From: Tetradesmus obliquus
Lineage: Eukaryota; Chlorophyta; Chlorophyceae; Sphaeropleales; Scenedesmaceae
Assembly: GCA_030272155.1 (NCBI GenBank)
Contig: CP126204.1
Span: 1,417,501-1,481,500 of the forward strand
Length of the DNA stretch: 64,000 nucleotides
Reading direction: 5' to 3'
A program made the translations under genes and the position numbers. Shown one piece after another: positions 1 through 11,077 of this stretch; the first letter of the stretch is position 1; each line of letters begins with the position of its first letter. Below the pieces are notes generated by a model, which was given only the letters and a program-made list of their open reading frames with translations, had not been told where the DNA came from and did not search any database.

Positions 1-966
1 ATGTTAGGATAGGTTGTGGGATACCGTTTGCATGGCTGCAGGGAAGGTCGCCTGAGATCAAACTTGTTGACTTTGAGCAGAAGTGGGGAGCACTGTATAG
101 GATGGGCGCAAATGGGCGCATCAAGGTTCGGGCCAGCGCGGCTGGCATGTGAGGGATGGATTGGGCACGGGTCTACGAGGCGTGGTGGTCTGTTTTGACG
201 GTTCGGGCGGGGGGTACAATGCATTCGTTGGAGTAGTGGCCGTCGTTCCTCGTTGTGATGTGTTGCAAAATAGTATGGCAAAGGATAAGCTGATGGCCGG
301 GATACGTTATGTATGCATGTGAGTGGGTAGCAGAGTACGTTATGTATGCGTGCGTGTGGGTAGCAGTGTACGAGGATGTGTGCAGCATGTGTGGATTAGT
401 TTGTGTGTGTGTGGCTTTGTGTGCCTGAGGTGGTGTCATTTCCTACAGAATGCCACATATCTCATAGGTGTATGTTCGGTCAGTAGCAGGGTGTGCTTTG
501 CATGAAGTGGAGAGTCAATGAATAGTCAGGTGGGGATTGTCTGTGTCGACAATCCGTCACCTATTAATAGGCGTCTTGTGTAGGTGTCGTAATGCTGCCT
601 GTAAAGTGCAGCTTGTAGAGGTGTACAAGTCACCATGCAGTGATAGCTGACAGTTACGCCATGGACAGATTTTGTTTCAAGGGCCAGTCACGGTCTGTCA
701 CACATCACAGGACGTCATTGCGCGACTGTGATTTTAGTGGAGTCTGGGCACTCGGTCAGGTCCTGGATGCCTTTCGGGGCTGCTCCGCAAGGGGCTGTCT
801 GCATGATCGTGTGACAGCGTCTCTTGGTACAAGAGACCTGTGGAGTGAGTGCGGAACAGGTTGCCTCATTCTCTCAATGGATCTTTTTATGGAGCAAGTG
901 CACAGTTATTTAGGTCCGCCCTTGTAACGTTCTTGCTTCAAAAAAAAAAAAAAAAAAAAAAAAAAA
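1..966 (+). mobile_element. LINE copy, 3' part (cut by window start)
   Basis: The left edge falls in the last 50 codons of ORF2. The 3' UTR runs from 153 to 939, with a TGTAA signal 12 nt before a 27-nt poly(A) tract (940-966). The tail is followed at once by cttgttgac, which also lies inside this copy near position 61. The next copy is therefore joined in register, as in other tandem self-insertions of this window. Confidence 0.9.
3..152 (+). pseudogene. ORF2 C-terminal end (partial)
   Basis: This is the reading frame of the last 49 residues of the LINE ORF2 protein, ending at TGA 150-152. It matches the C-terminus of every longer ORF2 copy in the window (ending RASAAGM). It holds no catalytic motif. 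It is partial only because the window starts here, so the rest of the copy may be intact upstream. Confidence 0.85.
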
Positions 967-1843
967 CTTGTTGACTTTGAGCAGAAGTGGGGAGCACTGT
1001 ATAGGATGGGCGCAGATGGGCGCATCAAGGTTCGGGCCAGCGCGGCTGGCATGTGAGGGATGGATTGGGCACGGGTCTACGAGGCGGGGTGGTCTGTTTT
1101 GACGGTTCGGGCAGGGTGTACAATGCATTCGTTGGAGTAGTGGCCGTCGTTCCTCGTTGTGATGTGTTGCAAAATAGTATGGCAAAGGCTAAGTTGATGG
1201 CCGGGATACGTTATGTATGCATGTGAGTGGGTAGCAGAGTACGTTATGTATGCGTGCGTGTGGGTAGCACAGTACGAGGATGTGGGCAGCATGTGTGGAT
1301 AAGTTTGTGTGTGTGTGGCTTTGTGTGCCTGATTTGGTGTCATTTCCTGCAGAATGCCACATATCTCATAGGGGTGTGTTCGGTCAGTAGCAGGATGTGC
1401 TTTGCATGAAGTGGAGAGTCAATGAATAGTCAGGTGGGGATTGTCTGTGTCGACAATCCGTCACCTATTAATAGGCGTCTTGTGTAGGTGTCGTAATGCT
1501 GCCTGTAAAGTGCAGCTTTTAGAGGTGTACAAGTCACCATGCAGTGATAGCTGACAGTTACGCCATGGACAGATTTTGTTTCAAGGGCCAGTCACGGTCT
1601 GTCACACATCACAGGACGTCATTGCGCGACTGTGATTTTAGTGGAGTCTGGGCACTCGGTCAGGTCCTGGATGCCTTTCGAGGCTGCTCCGCAAGGGGCT
1701 GTCTGCATGATCGTGTGACAGCGTCTCTTGGTACAAGAGACCTGTGGGGTGAGTGCGGAACAGGTTGCCTCACTCTCTCAATGGATCATTTTATGGAGCA
1801 AGTGCACAGTTATTTAGGTCAGCCCTTGTAACGTTCTTGCTTC

Positions 1844-1871
<28 letters not shown>
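967..1871 (+). mobile_element. LINE copy, 5'-truncated in ORF2 tail
   Basis: The copy starts with the last 30 ORF2 codons (stop TGA 1054-1056), has a full 3' UTR and ends in a 28-nt poly(A) tract (1844-1871). Its 3' UTR has the variant that recurs at 24,310-25,096 and, reversed, near 54,000 (gtagcacagtacg instead of gtagcagagtacg). It is tandem with the copy before it at a period of about 905 bp. Confidence 0.85.
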
Positions 1872-1874
<3 letters not shown>

Positions 1875-1879
1875 GCCAC

Positions 1880-2134
1880 ATCACAGGACGTCATTGCGCG
1901 ACTGTGCTTTTAGTGGAGTCTGGGCACTCGGTCAGGTCCTGGATGCCTTTCGGGGCTGCTCCGCACGGGGCTGTCTGCATGATCGTGTGACAGCGTCTCT
2001 TGGTGCAAGAGACCTGTGGAGTGAGTGCGGAACAGGTTGCCTCACTCTCTCAATGGATCTTTTTATGGAGCAAGTGCACGGTTATTTAGGTCAGCCCTTG
2101 TAACGATCTTGCTTCAAAAAAAAAAAAAAAAAAA
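1880..2134 (+). mobile_element. LINE 3'-UTR insertion with 8-bp TSD
   Basis: A 5'-truncated insertion holding only the last ~235 nt of the 3' UTR plus poly(A). It is flanked by tgggccac at 1872-1879 and 2135-2142. The flank is satellite sequence (tgggccacgagg). The same insertion with the same truncation point recurs at 18,824-19,124 and 43,406-43,667, so it predates a duplication of the locus. Confidence 0.8.
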
Positions 2135-2150
2135 TGGGCCACGAGGAAAA

Positions 2151-2184
2151 TTTTTTTTTTTTTTTTTTTTAAGCAAGAACGTTA
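2151..2184 (-). mobile_element. LINE micro-insertion (15 nt plus poly-T)
   Basis: Twenty T residues are followed by aagcaagaacgtta, the reverse complement of the last ~14 nt of the LINE, and then by another poly-T. It is an extremely truncated minus-strand insertion. The same arrangement is seen near 8,759-8,794 and 19,142-19,173. Confidence 0.65.
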
Positions 2185-2546
2185 TTTTTTTTTTTTTTTT
2201 TTTTGAAGCAAGAACGTTACAAGGGCTGACCTAAATAACCGTGCACTTGCTCCATAAAAAGATCCATTGAGAGAATGAGGCAACCTGTTCCGCACTCACT
2301 CCACAGGTCTCTTGTACCAAGAGACGCTGTCACACGATCATGCAGACAGCCCCTTGCGGAGCAGCCCCGAAAGGCATCCAGGACCTGACCGAGTATCCAG
2401 ACTCCACTAAAATCACAGTCGCGCAATGACGTCCTGTGATGTGTGACAGACCGTGACTGGCCCTTGAATCAAAATCCGTCCATGGCGCAACTGTCAGCTA
2501 TCACTGCATGGTGACTTGTACACCTCTACAAGCTGCACTTTACAGG
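2185..2546 (-). mobile_element. LINE 3'-UTR fragment, minus strand
   Basis: Poly-T (2185-2204) is followed by the reverse complement of the last ~340 nt of the 3' UTR. At 2546/2547 it switches orientation (tacagg then tgtctgtg) into plus-strand 3' UTR. The same switch recurs at 9294/9295, 19954/19955 and 44044/44045. Confidence 0.75.
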
Positions 2547-2750
2547 TGTCTGTGTCGACAATCCGTCACCTATTATTAGGCGTCTTGTGTAGGTGTCGTA
2601 ATGCTGCCTGTAAAGTGCAGCTTTTAGAGGTGTGCAAGTCACCATTTTTTTTTTGAAGCAAGAACGTTACAAGGGCTGACCTAAATAACTGTGCACTTGC
2701 TCCATAAAAAGATCTATTGCAAGTCACCATGCAGTGTTAGCTGACGGTTA
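2547..2750 (+). mobile_element. LINE 3'-UTR fragment with micro-insertion
   Basis: Plus-strand 3' UTR broken by a 73-nt minus-strand insertion (2646-2718: poly-T plus the last ~64 nt of the LINE). The duplicated target is gcaagtcaccat (2634-2645 and 2719-2730). The fragment stops at ctgacggtta, where the spliced LINE copy begins; in the other copies of this block the sequence continues cgccatgg. Confidence 0.75.
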
Positions 2751-3262
2751 ATGGTATAGAGGCGCTGGAGTAGCCGCAGGAAAGTTTATTCGATAGAGTA
2801 TTGAATCGAGTGAATAGGCAACACACACACGTAGTCAACAAGGCCGTTTCGATTGATACTGAATTCCGTAGGTAAGCGTTTCATCGCAAAATATAAGCTA
2901 TATAAGCTATATCCGTTACATCGAAATGGTATAGAGGCGCTGGAGTAGCCGCAGCTGGGCATACGGTCTTTCGACAGCTCTGCCCTTGCGGTAACAGCCC
3001 TGTGGCACGCTGGAGCAGCAAGGACCCTTCACCAGCTGGACCTACTGTTTCTGCATGGCGAATTACGTTCGAAATCGACGTGCAGCCAGTGGCTGGCACG
3101 CGGGCGCGACACTCGCGCCGCATGGTGGGGGCAGCGCAGCTGCAGCGCGTCACTGTGCGCTCGGGCCTGGTGGATGCGTGGCGACACTGCAACCCGCACG
3201 CCAGGCAGCCTACGCATTACAGCTACCATGGCAGCGCAGCTGGCAGCAGCAACGCGGCAGCC

Positions 3263-3308
<46 letters not shown>

Positions 3309-6300
3309 TAACAGACGCTACAGCCACAGCTCATGCTGCAGCCGCGGCGGCTGCAGTAGCGGCTGCAGCAGCAGCAGGCAGCAGGCGAGATCAGGGCCAG
3401 CCAGCAGCAGCAAATCAAGCCACGTCAGCCGGCAGGATTGACTATGTCTTCTTGTCAGCAGACCTGGTTGAGGAGGGCTGGCTGCAGAAGGCCACACAGC
3501 ACATGAGGCAGCCTTCAGATCACCGCCCTGTGGTTGTCAAGCTGCGGCCGCCTGGCATGCCGCTCCTTGGACAGCGCAGGTGGTGCTTCCCCACCTCTGC
3601 TCTGGGTGGCGCAGCTTTTGTCTCAGCTATGCAGGAGAGCCTGTCAGCAGCGGTGGAGCAGCAGCAGCAGCAGCGGCCGCGCAACAACCCAGCAGCTGAG
3701 TTTGAGCACCTTAAGCAGCATGCTGTGACTGCCACTGCAGTCATAATGCAGCGACAGAGGCTGCAGCAGCAGGCAGAACTTAGGCGGCTGCGCAGGGCGG
3801 TGGCAACAGCCGGCTGGCAGCAGCGCCAGCACAGCAATGGGCAGACGCAAACCAACCTTCAGCATGCAGAACAGCAGTTGCTGGATTATGAAGTGCAGCA
3901 ACGCCAGCAGCAGCAGGAGAAGACTGATGCGATGTACGAGCTGTACGCTGATGGCCCGTCTAGCTTTTGGGGAGCGAGGCTAGGGCAGGCCGTGCCGGAG
4001 CCGCAGTATATCAGCGCTGTGGCTGCAGCAGATGGCACCACAGTGTCCACTGGCAGCAGCGAGGGCGCGGCAGCAGCAGGCAGCCTGCTTGCAGACTTTT
4101 ATGACCCTGCAGAAGACGGGCTGTTCTCGCGACGCCCCACCGACCCACAGCAGCAGCAGGAGCTGCTTGCGTGTGTGGATAAGCAGCTTTCTTCGGAGCA
4201 GCAACAGCAATGCCTGGGCCCTGCAGGCGACGGCACCATCACCTTGGAGGAGGCGACAGCGGCACTCAACAGCATGCCTAGAGGGAAGGTGCCAGGCAGC
4301 GATGGGCTCACGTATGAGTTCTATAGCGCATTCTGGGAGCAGCTAGGACCAGCTTTTGTGGCAGCATGCAACTTCCGGTTTGGTCTGGAGGGGGCGCTGC
4401 TGTCTCCGCAGCAGCGCCTTGGGCTCATCACCTTACTGTTCAAGGGTGGCGGTAAGCCAAGGGACCAGGCTGCCAGCTACCGCCCCATCACGCTGATGAA
4501 CTGTGATGTGAAAATTCTGGCGAAGGTGGTGGTGCTGCGGGCGGCGCCAGTGCTGGACAGCGTCGTGGACAGCACTCAGACAGCGTTTGTTCCAGGCAGG
4601 GACATTGCAGACAATGTGCTGCTGCACCTGGAGGAAGTTGACTTCCTCAGGACGCAGCAGCAGCCCGGCTGCATTTTGTTTCTGGATTTTGAGAAGGCCT
4701 ATGACAGGCTAGACAGGGAATGGCTGATGAAGTGCATGGCAGCAATGCAGTTCCCGCCAGGCATGCGTAGGTGGGTACAGCTGCTGCTGGCAGGCACACA
4801 GGGCCGCATCGTGTTCAACGGCGGCCACCTCAGCAGGGTGTTTGACATCCCCTCTGGCTGCGCGCAGGGCAGCCCACTCAGCCCGCTGCTGTATGTGCTA
4901 GCAGCGCAGCCGCTGGCGGCCAAATGCAGAGCGCTGCAAGCAGCAGGGGAAGTGGACAGCATCAGCATGCCCGACGGCTCAGCAGCACCCTGCAGCATGC
5001 AGCATGCAGACGACACCACCCTGCACGCCGCCAGCAGGCAAGGCGTTGCTGTGCTGGTGAGGAAAGCAGTACAGCCGTTTTGTGCAGCGAGTGGCGCCAA
5101 GCTGGGAGTCAGCAAGTGCCAGGGCATGGAAGTGGGCACGCAGCAGCCGTTTGTAGGGGTAGATCCAGCCACGCAGATACCGTTCCATGATACAGCACTA
5201 CACCCGATCAGGCACCTGGGTCTGCTGCTGTCAGCAGCAGGCGCAGAGCCGCATGCAGCAGCGCTGTACACGCAGCGCCTGCAAACCATCACATACCGGG
5301 CGCGGCAGTGGGCACGGCAGAATCTCAGCTATTTGGGGCGCTGCGCAGTTGCGCAGCAGATGATGGCATCTTGCATCACCTATCATGCGCAGTTCGTGCC
5401 AGTCCCAGTAGATATCATGGCCAGGATGCACCGCCGCCTCTTAGGGTTTGTGACAGAGCAGGGCTGCGCTCGAGAAGCCAACATCCGGCAGTGGAATGAA
5501 AGCCCTCCGGCAGCAGTGGCCAGCCTGCCTTTCAGCATGGGCGGAATGAGGCAGGTTGATGTCAGGGCGCACGCCACAGCAATGCAGGCACGTACAGCAG
5601 CAGCATTGCTGTCGCCGCGGCGAGCCCCATGGAAGGCCTTCATGCGGGCCAACCTGCGCCACGCACTGCCAGGACTAGGGGAGGCAGCGTTGGTGCAGCG
5701 ATCAAAGGCGCCGCTGCAGGCTGCCGCCAGGGGCGGCAGGCTGCCGCTGCGCCTATCAGCATACATAGAGGCGCTGCAAAGCGTGGGCATTCACAGGCAC
5801 GTCGAGCACAGCGCCATGACCAGCCAGCAGATCCAGCTTGAGCTGCTGGTGGGGAACCACAGCGTGGGCAGCAGCTCAGATGGGCAGATGTTGGCAGCAG
5901 CCGGTGCCCTCCCTGCTCAGCTGCGCCACGGCGCAGGCACCACACTGGGGCAGGTGCAGCAGCAGCTAACTGGACAGCCGCAGCAAGATGGCATTGTGCT
6001 GCCGCCGGCATGGCTGCACACTCTGCGGGAGGGCAGCACAGGTGCATGGCAGACCGACACGCAGCAACAGTGGGCACAACAGTTGCAGCACGACGGCACC
6101 ACCAAGTGCTACAAGGTGCAGCAGGATGGCAGCTTGAAGGCCACAACAGCTGTCCTAATGGACACAGCAGCCCTCCAATGGGCGCCATGTTGTGTGGTAG
6201 ATGTAACAGCAGTGCCGCACCCTGCATTTCAGCGGCAACAACAGCAGCGGCAGCAGCGGCAGCAGCAGCAGCAACAGCGGCAGCAGCCAGCAGCACGGCA

Positions 6301-6444
6301 ACAGCGGCAGCCACGACAGCAGCAACAACAGGAACGTCAGCAGCAGCAGCTGCAGCAGCCAGCTGCATGGCAACAGCAGCAGCCGCGACAGCAGCAACAA
6401 CAGGAACGGCAGCAGCAGCAGCAGCAGCAGCAGCACCACCAGGG

Positions 6445-6510
<66 letters not shown>

Positions 6511-8741
6511 CCAAGGACAGCACCAGCAACAGCAGCAGCAGCAGCAATCGCGAAGCACGCCGTCATGGTACCTGGTGGGGGCTTGGGCAGACATTCGCGT
6601 AGATCCTAGTGTATGGGGGATGGGGTTTGCTGTCAGCTTGCTGCAGTTCACGCCAAAGGTGGCAACATGCAGGCTGCTGCAGGAGCAATGCAGTCGGCAG
6701 TGCAAAGAGGGATGGCTATCAGGTGTCGGCATGCGCCCGCGCCTGTGGCGCAACCGCCTGGGTGCTGAGGCGCCACAGGACGGCTTGCAGGAGATGGAGG
6801 CAGCTCAGAAACGGTCCTTCCAGCAAATGCAGCAAAATAGCGAGGCGCCTGGCAATCGTAGCAGCAGCAGCAGTGGCAGCCAGCGGTTTAGCGACGCAGC
6901 TATGATGGCGGCTTACCATGCGTCCTGGATGGATCCGTCCAGGGAGCGGGAGCTGCCAAGACAGCGCGCGGCAACAGCAGCAGCAGTAGTCACGGCTCAA
7001 CGGCAGCAACAGGAGCAGCAACAGCAGCGCATCAGCTGCCCAGCACACAATGATCTACTGGACCCGATCACTCACTCCATGGGTGCTGCCAATGCCATGC
7101 AGCACCGCTGGGTGGCGAGTTATCAGCGGCTAAAAGACACCCAGCTGCCGAGGCGGCTGCGAGTGTTTGGCTGGCGGCTTCTGCATGCAGGAGTGAAGGT
7201 AGGCGCACGGCGCATGCTGGCATCCAGCAGACACGCGCCGGCTCACTTTACCTGCCCAGCACAGCAGTGCCAGCAGCCGCAGCAACTGGAGACCCTCACC
7301 CACTTGTTAGTGGAGTGCCCTGTAGCTGCAGCAGCGTGGCAGTGGTACGCGCAACAGGTGTGGCAGCGTGTGCAGCCCGGAGCAGTGGTCCCTGTTAATA
7401 ACAGCCGTCTGCTGCTGCTGGATGACTTCAGTGTGTGGGCCCCGCCAGCAGGGCAGCAGCAGATGTGGACGCAGCTGCGTCTGCTGCTGCTGGAGTCCAT
7501 TTGGGTGGTGCGCTGCAGCAGCATCAGGGCTGGCGTGATTGTGGCCAGTGCAGATGGCAGCGATGGCAGCGGCAGCCGCAATGCAGGCAGCAATTCTCAA
7601 TCTCAGAGCCACGGCATCAGCGATGCAGAGGACAGCAGCAGCAACAGCAGCAGCATGGGCAGTCAACGGGGTACAACTGGCGAGCCGGGCAGCTCATCAT
7701 ACGCTGCTAAGGCTGTGGCGTGTAGGTTTCTGGCAGAGCTGCGGCAGCAAATTCAGAGGGAGTGGGATAGGGTGGAAGTAGATGTTAGGATAGGTTGTGG
7801 GATACCGTTTGCATGGCTGCAGGGAAGGTCGCCTGAGATCAAACTTGTTGACTTTGAGCAGAAGTGGGGAGCACTGTATAGGATGGGCGCAAATGGGCGC
7901 ATCAAGGTTCGGGCCAGCGCGGCTGGCATGTGAGGGATGGATTGGGCACGGGTCTACGAGGCGTGGTGGTCTGTTTTGACGGTTCGGGCGGGGTGTACAA
8001 TGCATCCGTTGGAGTAGTGGCCGTCGTTCCTCGTTGTGATGTGTTGCAAAATAGTATGGCAAAGGCTAAGTTGATGGCCGGGATACGTTATGTATGCATG
8101 TGAGTGGGTAGCAGAGTACGTTATGTATGCGTGCGTGTGGGTAGCAGTGTACGAGGATGTGTGCAGCATGTGTGGATTAGTTTGTGTGTGTGTGGCTTTG
8201 TGTGCCTGAGGTGGTGTCATTTCCTACAGAATGCCACATATCTCATAGGGGTATGTTCGGTCAGTAGCAGGATGTGCTTTGCATGAAGTGGAGAGTCTAT
8301 GAATAGTCAGGTGGGGATTGTCTGTGTCGACAATCCGTCACCTATTAATAGGCGTCTTGTGTAGGTGTCGTAATGCTGCCTGTAAAGTGCAGCTTTTAGA
8401 GGTGTGCAAGTCACCATGCAGCGATAGATAACAGTTACGCTATGCTGACAGTTTTTGTTTCAAGGGCCAGTCACGGTCTGTCACACATCACAGGACGTCA
8501 TTGCGCGACTGTGCTTTTAGTGGAGTCTGGGCACTCGGTCAGGTCCTGGATGCCTTTCGGGGCTGCTCCGCACGGGGCTGTCTGCATGATCGTGTGACAG
8601 CGTCTCTTGGTGCAAGAGACCTGTGGAGTGAGTGCGGAACAGGTTGCCTCACTCTCTCAATGGATCTTTTTATGGAGCAAGTGCACGGTTATTTAGGTCA
8701 GCCCTTGTAACGATCTTGCTTCAAAAAAAAAAAAAAAAAAA
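2751..8741 (+). mobile_element. LINE copy derived from a spliced transcript
   Basis: The 5' UTR (2751-3070) is joined at 3070/3071 directly to ORF2 codon 177. The missing part corresponds to 34,214-37,020 of the intact element, which begins GTGAGC and ends TTGCAG. ORF1 and most of the endonuclease are therefore absent. ORF2 then continues to TGA 7933, followed by a 3' UTR and 19 A residues (8723-8741). The first 29 bp (2751-2779) repeat the 5' UTR at 2926-2954. No target duplication links the two ends: left flank ctgacggtta, right flank tgggccacgagg. The right end was probably exchanged by recombination between 3' UTRs. Confidence 0.85.
3071..7933 (+). pseudogene. ORF2 lacking endonuclease start (spliced copy)
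   Basis: This is ORF2 from codon 177 to the end, uninterrupted for 1,620 codons. The frame stays open upstream into the 5' UTR but has only a GTG there (3002); the first in-frame ATG is at 3122, ORF2 codon 194. Missing endonuclease residues include the VNVNG asparagines, the glutamate of LSETH and GGDFN; the later RIDYV and SDHRP motifs remain. The reverse transcriptase is complete, with FLDFEKAYD and an HADD box, and so is the C-terminal Cx4Cx10Hx4C motif. If translated it would give a reverse transcriptase without a working endonuclease. I call it a pseudogene because it has no normal start. Confidence 0.85.
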
Positions 8742-9294
8742 TGGGCCACGAGGAAAAATTTTTTTTTTTTTTTTTTTTTGAAGCAAGAACGTTATTTTTT
8801 TTTTTTTTTTTTTTTTTTGAAGCAAGAACGTTACAAGGGCTGACCTAAATAACCGTGCACTTGCTCCATAAAAAGATCCATTGAGAGAATGAGGCAACCT
8901 GTTCCGCACTCACTCCACAGGTCTCTTGTACCAAGAGACGCTGTCACACGATTTTTTTTTTACGTTACAAGGGCGGACCTAAATAACCGTGCACTTGCTC
9001 CATAAAAAGATCCATTGAGAGAATGAGGCAACCTGTTCCGCACTCACTCCACAGGTCTCTTGTACCAAGAGACGCTGTCACACGATCATGCAGACAGCCC
9101 CTTGCGGAGCAGCCCCGAAAGGCATCCAGGACCTGACCGAGTGCCCAGACTCCACTAAAATCACAGTCGCGCAATGACGTCCTGTGATGCGTGACAGACC
9201 GTGACTGGCCCTTGAATCAAAATCCGTCCATGGCGCAACTGTCAGCTATCACTGCATGGTGACTTGTACACCTCTACAAGCTGCACTTTACAGG
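8742..9294 (-). mobile_element. Stacked minus-strand LINE 3' fragments
   Basis: After a satellite scrap (tgggccacgaggaaaaa) come poly-T, a 15-nt LINE end (8780-8794), poly-T and minus 3' UTR (8819-8951). A further T10 starts a second minus 3' UTR (8962-9294). The second unit restarts at the LINE terminus, and its far side coincides with the host sequence at ctgtcacacgat, so its 5' junction is seamless. This block is a paralogue of 2,135-2,546. Confidence 0.7.
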
Positions 9295-9853
9295 TGTCTG
9301 TGTCGACAATCCGTCACCTATTATTAGGCGTCTTGTGTAGGTGTCGTAATGCTGCCTGTAAAGTGCAGCTTTTAGAGGTGTGCAAGTCACCATTTTTTTT
9401 TTTGAAGCAAGAACGTTACAAGGGCTGACCTAAATAACTGTGCACTTGCTCCATAAAAAGATCTATTGCAAGTCACCATGCAGTGTTAGCTGACGGTTAC
9501 GCCATGGACGGATTTTGTTTCAAGGGCCAATCACGGTCTGTCACACATCACAGGACGTCATTGCGCGACTGTGATTTTAGTGGAGTCTGGGCACTCGGTC
9601 AGGTCCTGGATGCCTTTCGGGGCTGCTCCGCACGGGGCTGTCTGCATGATCGTGTGACGTGGAGTGAGTGCGGAACAGGTTGCCTCACTCTCTCAATGGA
9701 TCTTTTTATGGAGCAAGTGCACAGTTATTTAGGTCAGCCCTTGTAACGTTCTTGCTTCAAAAAAAAAAAAAAAAAAAATCGTGTGACAGCGTCTCTTGGT
9801 ACAAGAGACCTGTGGGGTGAGTGCGGAACAGGTTGCCTCACTCTCTCTATGGA

Positions 9854-9886
<33 letters not shown>

Positions 9887-9985
9887 AAGCAAGAACGTTA
9901 CATGGATCTCTATGGATCTTTTTATGGAGCAAGTGCACAGTTATTTAGGTCAGCCCTTGTAACGATCTTGCTTCAAAAAAAAAAA
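9295..9985 (+). mobile_element. Plus-strand 3'-UTR fragment with three inserts
   Basis: Old plus-strand 3' UTR carrying: (1) a minus micro-insertion 9394-9467 with TSD gcaagtcaccat; (2) a plus insertion 9659-9778, last ~100 nt plus poly(A), with TSD tcgtgtgac (9650-9658, 9779-9787); (3) a minus micro-insertion 9857-9906, long poly-T plus about 17 nt of LINE end, with TSD tctctatggatct. The fragment ends in its own A tract (9975-9985) next to satellite. The blocks at 32,746-33,426 and 52,504-52,776 share insert 2 but lack insert 3. Confidence 0.75.
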
Positions 9986-10455
9986 CCGCATGCTGCCCCA
10001 ACGACATTCGTACGGCTTCAAAATTGATAAATCAACATTTTACAAAGAGATTAAACAATGAATAAACTTGTACGAAGCACACCCAGCACATTTCCATCAT
10101 GGGCCACGAGGCGGGCCGGAGCGAAAACACAACCGTCGCGGCGCATCGAAGGTCGCTGCGCTTATTTTCGTATGTCAGTCCCAGGCATGTGAGGGCCTAA
10201 CATGCTTGGTCATGGAACGTCCGGGATAAAATCGTCCAGTAGGAATTTTAGCCGGCCAGTGAGTTTCCAGTGGCGGTTCACAGACACCCTTGCCAACCCG
10301 CATCCTGCCCCCATGACATTCGTACGGCTTCAAATTTGATAAATCAACCTTTTACAAAGAGAGAAAACAAAGAATAAACTTTCACGAAGCACACCCAGCA
10401 CATTTTCATCATGGGCCACGAGGGGGGCCGGAGCGAAACTTCAATCATCGCGGCG
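9986..10455. repeat. Satellite island (about 312-bp monomer)
   Basis: About 1.5 monomers of a non-LINE repeat. Landmark cattcgtacgg occurs at 10,005 and 10,317, giving a period of 312 bp. Landmark atgggccacgagg marks a second position. No open frame of note. The island ends at tcatcgcggcg (10,445-10,455), where the LINE fragment starts; the sequence resumes at 18,115. Confidence 0.8.
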
Positions 10456-10980
10456 CACAGCAGTGCCAGCAGCCGCAGCAACTGGAGACCCTCACCCACT
10501 TGGTAGTGGAGTGCCCTGTAGCTGCAGCAGCGTGGCAGTGGTACGCGCAAAAGGTGTGGCAGCGTGTGCAGCCCGGAGCAGTGGTCCCTGTTAATAACAG
10601 CCTGCTGCTGCTGGATGACTTCAGTGTGTGGGCGCCGCCAGCAGGACAGCAGCAGATGTGGACGCAGCTGCGTCTGCTGCTGCTGGAGTCCATTTGGGTG
10701 GTGCGTTGCAGCAGCATCAGGCCTGGCGTGATTGTGGCCAGTGCAGATGGCAGCGATGGCAGCGGCAGCCGCAATGCAGGCAGCAATTCTCAATCTCAGA
10801 GCCACGGCATCAGCGATGCAGAGGACAGCAGCAGCAACAGCAGCAGCATGGGCAGTCAACGGGGTACAACTGGCGAGCCGGGCAGCTCATCATACGCTGC
10901 TAAGGCTGTGGCGTGTAGGTTTCTGGCAGAGCTGCGGCAGCAAATTCAGAGGGAGTGGGATAGGGTGGAAGTAGATGTTA
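10456..10980 (+). pseudogene. ORF2 C-terminal fragment
   Basis: Encodes the ORF2 region from the zinc motif (HLVVEC, then the W-rich stretch) to shortly before the C-terminus. The usual HLLVEC reads HLVVEC here, and one Arg codon is missing before LLLLDD compared with other copies. The frame then runs into the nested insertion. It is a 5'-truncated remnant with no catalytic domain. Confidence 0.8.
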
Positions 10981-11077
10981 ATGGGCAATGGATCTTTTTA
11001 TGGAGCAAGTGCACGGTTATTTAGGTCCGCCCTTGTAACGTTCTTGCTTCAAAAAAAAAAAAAAAAAAAAAAAAAAA
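10981..11077 (+). mobile_element. LINE 3'-end insertion with 13-bp TSD
   Basis: Last ~65 nt of the LINE plus 27 A residues, inside ORF2 of the host element. Target duplication gaagtagatgtta. Six extra bases (atgggc) lie between the left target copy and recognisable LINE sequence, as expected from untemplated addition or a small template jump at the 5' junction. Confidence 0.8.

Noticed and set aside
16..198. Separate small gene at the end of ORF2 (60 codons)
   Set aside because: It is an out-of-frame reading across the ORF2 tail and 3' UTR, repeated in each LINE copy.
640..927. Recurrent 69-95-codon open frame (MRDCDFSGVWALGQ...) at many places
   Set aside because: It lies in the LINE 3' UTR and appears wherever the UTR does, including dead fragments, and is changed freely by variants. 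No family is recognisable, and its reverse-strand partner is open too.
6010..6609. Long Ala-, Leu-, Ser- or Cys-rich open frames overlapping ORF2 and ORF1
   Set aside because: CAG/CTG repeats are open in all six frames. These are shadows of the Gln tracts.
8702..8840. CRISPR-like or telomeric array
   Set aside because: The regular units are LINE ends with A or T tails. There are no short constant repeats with unique spacers and no TTTAGGG-type telomere repeats.
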